Source of the DNA: Pseudisothecium myosuroides
Taxonomy: Eukaryota; Streptophyta; Bryopsida; Hypnales; Lembophyllaceae
Assembly: GCA_951799445.1 (NCBI GenBank)
Contig: OX637290.1
Span: 26,840,987-26,904,986 of the forward strand
DNA: 64,000 nucleotides
Direction: 5' to 3'
The notes below the pieces were generated by a model. The model did not search any database and had not been told where the DNA came from. It saw nothing but the letters and a program-made list of their open reading frames with translations. Both the position numbers and the translations under genes were made by a program. The number at the start of each line of letters is the position of its first letter. The first letter of the stretch is position 1. This document shows, piece by piece, positions 57,388 through 64,000 of the stretch.

Positions 57388-59157
57388 CTATCCTACCATA
57401 ACCGGATCTACTCCTTGATCCGTTCCTTCGTCCATGACTTCGTCTTCGCCTTGGTGCACGCTCTGATCTTGATCCTCACCCTGATCTGGGGTCAGATCCA
57501 TACTTTGATCTTTCCCCGGGTTTAGTGTGGGACTTCTGGGCGGGTCCGTTCCAAGCTGCTCGAAAACGTCCGTCAGGTTCCGGTTCCGCTCCCCTGTTTC
57601 ACATTCTGGGAGATCCGGTGACGAATCCAAGTTGATGGTGTGCGCGAGCTTCCTCCCACTCTTCTTTGACTGGGGAGTCCGATCCTTTCCTTCCGTCGGA
57701 ATGCCCACGTTCGGAAAAGACCCGGGCATCGAAAGGTCGGACAGATGGAACGACCGTGACAACGTCACTCCGTTCAGCTTCCTGCTGCTCTCCTCCATCC
57801 GGTTTGCAGCCTCTCGCGCTTCCATCATGACTAACTCCACCTTCTCGGAGTAGTCCGTCAAAATCCGGACCAACCTGGTCCCGGATATTTTATTCTCCTT
57901 GAGGACTCCCTCGTCAAACAGTTTGGACTTGGTGACGGCCTCTCCGGATGCTCCGAATGTGGCCTTCACGTCCTCTGCTACTTTCCGGGTAGCCTCTGCC
58001 ATCTCCCGGGTGGTAGCCATGTCCTCCTTGAGGAGCAACATTTCCGTTTTCAACGACTCGTTCTCCTCTTGGAGTCGTCGTATCTCCGCTTCTTGCTTCC
58101 GGATCTCATCCGGGCTGGAGATGAAATCTGCAACCACTCCCGCCAGGTTGCTGTCTGCTGGTGCTCCCACCAGCTCGCTGATCTGGTTCAGAATCAGCTT
58201 CTTTATCGTCCAGTCTGCTCGTACATCGCTCAGGATGTTGATCAGCTGGTGGAACGGATCCGTCGGATCCGATCCGGAAGGGCCCGGTTCTCCAGAAACC
58301 GGTTTCTTCCCTGGGTTGGAGGTCTCAGCCGGAGGGGTTGGGGTTCCTCTCCGGTGAGGAGGAGGCGTCTTCTGCTGCTTGTGCTGCGGCCGGAGTTGCT
58401 CCTCCTCTTCTTCTTCTTCCTCCTCGGAACCGGATACTTCTTCCTGTTCTTCTTGTTCCGATTCCGATTCCCCATACTTCAAGAGCGACTCCTGCATCTT
58501 CCACTCCTTCTCCTCCGTATCCGTGAGGAGTTGATTGTGCTTGTACAGATGGACGAGGTAGGGACTCAACGGAGTCGGTCTACTTCCTCCGATCTTCGGA
58601 ATCAGACGGTTGACCAGATCGAATAAAATCCTGGCCCAGTCTACTTTCCATTCCCCGCTCAGGGCTCCGAAAATGAGGTTCCCGATGGCGATGGTCACCC
58701 TCGTCGGCTTATCCGGGTGGATGATCGGAACCAGGAACTGTAGGAGGTTCCGATGCCGGTCGTCCAGGCAATCCGCGACCGCATGCCCATCCTTGGAGTC
58801 CACGTTGCACCGGAATTTTCCCCGAGTGTATCCTTCCTTCGATGAGGCCATCCCTCGACCTCCGGACCGGAATTCGTACACGGCCTTCCACATCTCCTCC
58901 GTCCAACTTCCCGGACTTCCGCGGATGGTCTTGTCGAACTGATTCGAGAGTCTTCCCAACAACTCTTGAATCATCTGTTCCTCCCTAAACCCCCAGGGTT
59001 TATCGATCAGTCCTCCGCAGCCCATCTTGGCGAGATCCTCTATCAGGTTGTCCTTTTCCTTCTCGTCTGTTGGGATGATCGGACACACCTTCTGGAGTTT
59101 TATTTCTACTGCGGAGGAACTGGACGGCCTTGCTCTACTCTTGCGGAGCTGAGGCAT
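57388..59157 (-). CDS. Unknown 589-aa protein of the nested element, intact
   Basis: The open frame starts at ATG 59157 (MPQLRKSRARP); the upstream GTG is not used as a start. The first ~230 residues are a globular part with repeated charged/aromatic motifs (GGLIDKPWGFREE, VPIIHPDKPTRVTIAIGNLIFG, LSPYLVHLYKHNQLL). A Glu-rich tract (about 240-265), a Pro-rich linker, a second folded part, a coiled coil (IRRLQEENESLKTEMLLLKED, about 365-400) and a C-terminal Asp/Gln/Gly repeat tail (TPDQGEDQDQ, HQGEDEVMDEG) follow. No transposase catalytic motif is evident. It may be a gag-like structural protein or captured gene. A TATA box at 59435-59444 lies ~280 bp upstream on the same strand. Confidence 0.65.
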   Translation of the reverse strand: MPQLRKSRARPSSSSAVEIKLQKVCPIIPTDEKEKDNLIEDLAKMGCGGLIDKPWGFREEQMIQELLGRLSNQFDKTIRGSPGSWTEEMWKAVYEFRSGGRGMASSKEGYTRGKFRCNVDSKDGHAVADCLDDRHRNLLQFLVPIIHPDKPTRVTIAIGNLIFGALSGEWKVDWARILFDLVNRLIPKIGGSRPTPLSPYLVHLYKHNQLLTDTEEKEWKMQESLLKYGESESEQEEQEEVSGSEEEEEEEEEQLRPQHKQQKTPPPHRRGTPTPPAETSNPGKKPVSGEPGPSGSDPTDPFHQLINILSDVRADWTIKKLILNQISELVGAPADSNLAGVVADFISSPDEIRKQEAEIRRLQEENESLKTEMLLLKEDMATTREMAEATRKVAEDVKATFGASGEAVTKSKLFDEGVLKENKISGTRLVRILTDYSEKVELVMMEAREAANRMEESSRKLNGVTLSRSFHLSDLSMPGSFPNVGIPTEGKDRTPQSKKSGRKLAHTINLDSSPDLPECETGERNRNLTDVFEQLGTDPPRSPTLNPGKDQSMDLTPDQGEDQDQSVHQGEDEVMDEGTDQGVDPVMVG

Positions 59158-59434
59158 GGACACGAGCTGTTCTAAACCGGATTCTCACTGAGGCTACCTT
59201 TCCCTCTCCTAGCCGCACGTCCCGTTTCTCACCTTCGCTCTTCCGATCTCAACCGGAATACCTCTAAACCTGCAACACAAATTAAAGCGCTGCGCGCCCT
59301 AACACACTAACACGCACCCACAAACACAAACACAAAACAAGAAAGCAGAGCGCTGGGAAGAGAAGCTAAGTACAAGCTGGAGCGAGATTTCCGCAAACGA
59401 AGATTGAAAAAGAGTGGCCACTGGATTGGTCAGC

Positions 59435-59444
59435 CTATATATAG
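59435..59444 (-). promoter_or_regulatory. TATA box of nested-element gene
   Basis: CTATATATAG, symmetric, about 280 bp before ATG 59157 and beside the CCGGAT-rich end of the nested element. Confidence 0.55.
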
Positions 59445-59661
59445 TCATGACCAAATCCGTTCCTGACCCAATCCGATCCAACTCAGATCCGCTCCAACTC
59501 TAATCCGGTTTAGATTCAGATCGAATCCGGATTGTCACCTATTCCGTTCCGTTACTAACTTCCGGTTTCCTGTTACCTCTTGCTTGAATCCGGAGACCAG
59601 ATCACGGTTTCCATTCAAAGATTTAGATAACTTACAAAAACCAAAAATTCGCACTGCGACA

Positions 59662-62084
59662 GCCATCATGCGACAATGTCCACTTTTCGCGAGTTGAGCC
59701 CGAACAAACAACTGTTAGTACCCGCGGAAACTTGATTTGCTTGCAATTTCCTCATGCTGCAACGTTTGGTCTTACTAAGACCACAACTAGAGGCCTTGGT
59801 TCAACAACCACGTGTTCACAATTATGTTGCGGGGCTACGAAATAGACAAAATGGGGAGCAGCCACGTACCTTGGCAGATGTTGTGGTCGACACCATCAAT
59901 AATCTTGGCTTCTGGCAACGGTGCGTTAACTATGTATACATAGTGGAAGATGTATTGAAGGCCTTGCGAGTGTTTGATGGTCGCGAAGCTGCCATGGGCA
60001 AGGCATGGCTCACAATGCACAACTTGCGAGGACATGTGTTCTCATTGAGAGAGCGTCCCTTCTCTCTGCCGCCTCAAGTGGCTGACGCTCTGGAGGCGTC
60101 CTTCGACGAAAGATGGGCAATGGCATATTCTTGATCTTCACTATGCAGGTGCACTATTAAACCCATACATCAGAGATCACCCGCATCTTAAGACTGATGG
60201 AGTTGCCCTTCGAGCGTTGTATCGGGTCATTCGTAAACTAGAGGGTATAGTGGGTGTACGATTTGATGATGTCTTGGCGGAATTAACACAATATGAAGAG
60301 GGCGTTGGACCGTATAGCCCTGAAGAATCCCCCAACATCCGTGAGGCCGGCATGCTCCCCCACCAATAGTGGCATAGGATTGGAGACCGCACCTAGTCAA
60401 AGATTGTTGTCCGTGTTCTATCCCTCACGTGTTCGGCATCGTATTGTGAACGGAATTGGAATATGTATTCTTTTGTCCACAATAGAAGCCGAAAACCAAT
60501 AGCCGTGTCCTTCGTCAGAAACCTAGGGCTGATCCAGTTCGTTGGTATGACGCAAATGTTTACTCGGAGGATTCCGATCCGGATGCCCTTGGCCCCGTTC
60601 CAGTTGGTGAACCTAATCGCGTATTTAATGCAATGCATGCAGAGGATGAGGCTCAAGACAACATAGAAGTGAACAGAGCCCCTCCGGCATACCAAGTGAA
60701 CCGTGATCTTTGGAGGGAGGGTGCCGATCACTTTGAAGAAGCAAGGAACTACTACGGGGACGGATATGATGCGGAGGACAATATTCTCCATGATTGTTGG
60801 GGTCCCATGCCCCATCGCAGTCTTTCACCTCCTCCCCATGAAAATGAAGGTGTTGCTGGGGTGAACAATTTATCTTCTTCTTCAGAGCGCGATGAACCGA
60901 ATGCAACAAATCTTGACAATCCTGATAACCCCGACGACGATGACAACAATGACGACAACCATCCCCCTAGAAATAATGGCGGAAATAGAGATGACCGCAA
61001 CGATGGCAATGGAGGGAATTTGGGTAACCGTACAACTCCAAACAATCAAGGGTCTGTCCACGATGGCGAGAGTAGTCAAGGACGTGGTGCGGCGGGTGGC
61101 CGACGTGGTGGGGCGGGTGGTCGATGTGGTGGATCAAGCAGCCAACATGGTGGCAATACATTTGTATCAGGGTGCTATAGACCAAACATTGGGAGTACAT
61201 CAACAACTGAACCTACTGCCACAAATCCTCCCAACATTGGTGGTGGGAGGCCTTTACACCGCGAGCATGTACAAGACAATAGTTGACGAACACACAATCC
61301 TTCGAACGTGCCAGCTTGTGCCTCAATTCCTGTTGTTGGTCAAAGATCAGGACCGTCGGCACAACGTTCCACCCTTCCTATCCAAGCTACTGACCCCATG
61401 GACATTTTCAACTTCAATGAAGGAATAAGCCCTGTGGAGAATGCTGAGGTGACCGTGAATAATGTTTCAGATGCTACTAGGGGTGGTAGACCCCCTCAAC
61501 CTCCTTGTCTTGGTCCTCACCCAGTGGGCCAGTATAGGTTGTCACGTCCCGTTTCCCGTGGAGGAAGGGCCACAGGTGCTCCGTCATCATTAAGGGCGCC
61601 AAAACGTCCTCTACGGGGAATTGGAGTACGACGTCCTGATGAGGTGATAGCGCCGTTCCTAGAGACGTACACTCCGGGCCCCACCTTATCAACCCCAGAG
61701 TTTATTGTTCCTAGAGTTCAAAGGGGCCCAGCTATAAACTCTGATGCAGAGGATCCTGCTGCAAAGCGACACAAGAAAATAGTGAGTACGAGGAATAAAA
61801 AAGGTGGAACCACTAAGCTCCGAAATGAAAATTCAGAAGTTGAGGGTCCTCGAACATCGATTCATGGTGATGAAGAAGGGACACTCGGTAGTGCAGAAGA
61901 TGAAGACGAAGAAGAGGACGAATACGAGTTTGACACCGACTGTGATGAAGCACCAGCAGATGAGGATGTGCGCATTCCAGATGCTTGTTTGGTAGGACCT
62001 GCTACCCAAAAACGCCGTAGATCAAATCGTTTGAATAATGCAAGGGAAGCAACAGTAGGTGTTGAAGGAAATTCAAGCACTTGA
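59662..62084 (+). pseudogene. hAT transposase, C-terminal part and long tail
   Basis: Resumes with HATMSTFREL and the PAET-stop-FACNF motif (TGA at 59733-59735 in the normally conserved TRFA). The helical insertion region and LHYAGALLNPYI follow after a frameshift near 60118. The hAT_C dimerisation region has stops at 60367-60369 and 60394-60396 around HRIGDRT, then SASYCERNWNMYSFVHNRSR. A deletion then removes about 15 residues before TNSRVLRQKPRADPVRWYD. Unusually, a tail of roughly 500 residues follows: Asn/Asp/Gly-rich, an Arg-Gly-rich patch (GRGAAGGRRGGAGG), TGA at 61284-61286, an acidic run and a basic cluster near the end (QKRRRSNR), a possible nuclear signal. Confidence 0.85.
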
Positions 62085-62409
62085 AAGGAAGATCCAGTAG
62101 GAAGAGCAAGAGTGCTTTAGATAACCAATCTGTATTTTATGGAAGTATGTGTTCATTGTATTGTGTGGTTTGCAATGCACAAAATCTATAAACATTTTTG
62201 GTTTTCATGAAGAATTGTGCATTTGTAATTTTGTACTCGTGTTGAATTTGTGATGTATTTTCAATCCGTTGGTCAATTGTAACTGGCAGCATATGCTTAA
62301 CATTTCTTAAAGGATAAGATTAATTGAAAGTGCCACAAACTTTTATTATCAACTAATTTCATCCTAATTCCATGAAAAAAAAAACCTTAAATCCTTAAAA
62401 CATAAAGCT
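62085..62409. other. Transposase 3' UTR region
   Basis: AT-rich 3' flank of the transposase gene before the right subterminal array. No gene. Confidence 0.5.
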
Positions 62410-63028
62410 ATTTCAAAGTCCGCGCACCAGCCCAGCAGGGTCCACGCCCGAGCCCAGTAGAGTCCACGCCTAGACATACTAAGTCCACGCCCAGACGCTG
62501 CACGTTTCAGCCTGTCAAAGTCCGCGCCCGGACAACAACGTTTCCGCCCGAACCATTAAATCCCCGCCCCGACATTTGACGTTGCCGCCGCTCAGAGTCC
62601 GCGCCCATGATTATGCGTTTCCGCCCAACCAAACACGTCCGCGCCCAGGCACTATACGTCCGCGCTCGTCTAAGTCCACGCCCATATAGCAGAGTTCCCG
62701 CCCGCACTTTAGCGTCTGCGTCCAGCAACTTACCGTCCGCGCCCGTCTGAGTCCACGCCCGTACAACAGAGTTCCCGCCTGCGCCCTGGCCTGTTCAGTA
62801 TCCGCCCACATGAATTCACGCCAAGACAAGGACGTTTCCGCCCCCCCTTGCGTCCGCGCCCGATTCCAACATGGAATTCCACGTCTTCAGACACCACGCC
62901 ACGTCATGCCGTAAAGGTAAATTAGGGTAATTTTTTTTACTTGCCAAAAAAATTTAGCCCGCTGAAATTTGAAGTCGTCCAGACCGTCCAGTTGTCCCGT
63001 CCGGGCCGTCCAGTGACCCTGCCTCGTC
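62410..63028 (+). promoter_or_regulatory. Right subterminal motif array of hAT
   Basis: I count about 20 boxes of gtccgcgcccg, gtccacgcccg, gtttccgccc and ttcccgcccg types, spaced 20-24 bp, at 62415-62870. A TIR-proximal segment with cgtccag/ccgtcc repeats (62970-63025) follows. Orientation is opposite to the left array. Confidence 0.75.
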
Positions 63029-63044
63029 CGATGTGACAACCTTG
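63029..63044 (-). repeat. hAT right terminal inverted repeat
   Basis: CGATGTGACAACCTTG, the reverse of the left terminus with two mismatches, followed directly by CCTGAAGG, the target duplication. Confidence 0.85.
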
Positions 63045-63075
63045 CCTGAAGGGACAACAGTCCTTTAGGGATTAA

Positions 63076-63515
63076 CTTGTTAGAGTTACCCTTCTAAAAT
63101 TTCAAAATAAAAAAACCTTACCAATTGCAAGATTATGATGCTTGGATTTCAAAAAGATGATGTTTTCAACACTTCCTAAGTGGTTAGATTTCATCTTTCA
63201 AACATTTTATCCAAAAATATATAGATCCTACAATTTGCAACTCTCCATAATATGTTGAAGAAATAAATTGGGAATACATATAAAAGAATTCAATTTTTTT
63301 CCATACATACATGAAAAAAGAGTAAGTAGAAAAAAGAAGAGAATGATTTAAAATACTAGATTGTTTAGAATTTAGTTATGGAATTGAAAAATGCCAATCC
63401 CAATGGTTGTAATGTTATACTTCACAATCTACATCCTATGATTTTATTTTTTTTCAAAAATATTGAAAATTGAGTTAAATAAATGACTTCAAAGTTTATT
63501 TTGGAATAGAGATTC
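63076..63515 (-). mobile_element. Outermost TTAA element, right fragment
   Basis: Continues the fragment at 39470-39593. It matches the central part of 12630-13563 in reverse ('gaattgaaaaatgccaatcc', 'tatgattttattttttttc'), then breaks off near 63515. Confidence 0.6.
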
Positions 63516-64000
63516 CAAAAGACTAGGCCTCGTAGCTTCTGATTTGTCGTCCAATAGGTTATGAAGGCTTCAAACAACAAACATTGTTTTAGGCAACATT
63601 TGAGTCAGTATTTTTATACAACAAACACCTAGAAGAATGCAGTATAGTTTTGCAATCACAAGGGGATTCTAAGGAATTTGAGAATGAAGATGGGTGATAG
63701 GCCCCAAATTTACAAAGTTTGCACTATACCAAACTGGAGAAGCTAGAGGAAAAATGTTACAAATGTTTGATATGATGCATCTGCCTGGTTGGTTGGTCAT
63801 TACAATTAAAAGCTTGAAGCATCAGTAGCCATTGTCACTAGATTTGTTTTTTTGCTAAAAAGCTAATATATGTGCGCTTCAATGATGATGTTCCAAAAAT
63901 TGCTTCCAATAGCCTAGAGCCTTCATAGCCTATTAGAGATAGAGTTGGAGGCTATGAAGGTTACATGCCAAGTACATTTATCCATTAAATTAAAACCTTC
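63516..64000. other. Intergenic DNA to window end
   Basis: No gene supported. 'ccaataggttatgaaggc' (about 63551) and 'gccttcatagcctatt' (about 63919) form an inverted pair, possibly another small element. Confidence 0.4.

Larger units (their letters stand above)
56186..59661 (-). mobile_element. Nested element of unknown class, carrying one gene
   Basis: Bounded by the 5-bp duplication GCCAT (56181-56185, 59662-59666). Ends are TGTCGCAG and CTGCGACA. Removing it restores the transposase reading frame across IRGH-HAT. TG..CA with 5 bp resembles an LTR element, but no LTR pair, gag-pol or primer site is visible; an 8-bp TIR DNA element is the alternative. CCGGAT/ATCCGG boxes are abundant near both ends (56455-56710, 57295-57350, 59450-59600), like subterminal repeats. 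Length is 3,476 bp. Confidence 0.75.
40498..63044 (+). mobile_element. Giant hAT transposon with cargo genes (22.5 kb)
   Basis: Flanked by the identical 8-bp duplication CCTGAAGG (40490-40497 and 63045-63052), the size expected of hAT. Termini are CAGGGTTGTCACA and, reversed, CAAGGTTGTCACA. Subterminal arrays of a GC-rich motif lie at both ends in opposite orientation. It encodes a BED/DUF659/hAT transposase plus a kinase-like gene and two genes of one new family. Removing its own nested insertion (56186-59661) leaves about 19.1 kb, far above typical hAT elements of a few kb. This copy's transposase is broken, so it can move only if another copy supplies the enzyme. Confidence 0.88.
39594..63075 (+). 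mobile_element. TTAA-flanked element hosting the giant hAT
   Basis: Left end TTAATCCCTAAAGGACC; right end AGTCCTTTAGGGATTAA at 63072-63075. Pieces 39594-40497 and 63053-63075 join into a normal ~0.93-kb copy collinear with 23484-24412 once the hAT and one copy of its 8-bp duplication are removed. This is independent proof of the hAT boundaries. Confidence 0.85.

Noticed and set aside
58069..58626. 185-codon plus-strand open frame
   Set aside because: It is the antisense of the 589-aa gene; composition is Leu/Arg-biased as expected of a shadow.
56200..59661. Possible intron in the hAT transposase (strong GTAAGTG donor at 56200, AG acceptor at 59661-59662)
   Set aside because: The 5-bp GCCAT duplication and matching TGTCGCAG/CTGCGACA ends explain the interruption better, and exact removal restores the frame with a better protein match.

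Overview
This is nuclear DNA of a eukaryote, most likely a land plant or close streptophyte relative with a large, transposon-filled genome. The evidence is a plant-type Ty1/copia gag-pol, an L1-like LINE, Stowaway-, Tourist- and CACTA-like MITEs, a BED/DUF659/hAT transposase, TATA-box genes and AT-rich intergenic DNA. I see no ordinary host housekeeping gene, no rRNA or tRNA, and nothing prokaryotic or organellar. The species cannot be fixed from this window.

Layout. 1-9.5 kb: a ~62-bp minisatellite holding a Harbinger/Tourist-like element (359-1141) and a decayed copia element (1170-9483; LTR ends TG..TA, target duplication GTGAG). Its 5' LTR is split by a 5.3-kb TG..CA insertion (1315-6649). 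9.7-32 kb: AT-rich DNA packed with non-autonomous elements. The main family is ~0.93 kb, flanked by TTAA, with ends CCCCTAAAGG; smaller TA-, TAA- and AAT-flanked MITEs and foldbacks accompany it. 32-37.4 kb: two nested TTAA elements, the inner one with ~370-bp inverted arms around a 5'-truncated LINE. 39.5 kb to the end: a nest of at least four levels.

The main discovery is a giant hAT transposon at 40498-63044 (22.5 kb, ~19 kb without its own nested insertion). It has an 8-bp target duplication (CCTGAAGG), 13-bp inverted termini (CARGGTTGTCACA), and subterminal arrays of a ~20-bp-spaced GTCCGCGCCC-type motif in opposite orientation at the two ends. It carries a hAT transposase with a very long C-terminal tail, plus cargo: a protein-kinase-like gene, a protein with a new N-terminal domain (hallmarks YIEWCHIDK and RVDWST) joined to a coiled coil and a RING-H2 finger, and an intact shorter paralog of that protein on the opposite strand. 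The same GC motif arrays lie at the TATA promoters of the cargo genes and transposase, so ends and promoters may be bound by one factor. Two large tandem-repeat blocks in opposite orientation flank the RING gene.

The transposase is split by a second element of unknown class (56186-59661; duplication GCCAT; ends TGTCGCAG/CTGCGACA) with an intact 589-aa gene, its own TATA box and its own CCGGAT-type motif arrays. Most coding regions are decaying: the kinase frame has three stops, the transposase four stops and frameshifts, the RING gene two frameshifts and a stop. Nearly all these stops are one C-to-T (or opposite-strand) change away from a sense codon, as expected of methylated, silenced transposons. 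The shorter paralog and the nested 589-aa gene remain open.
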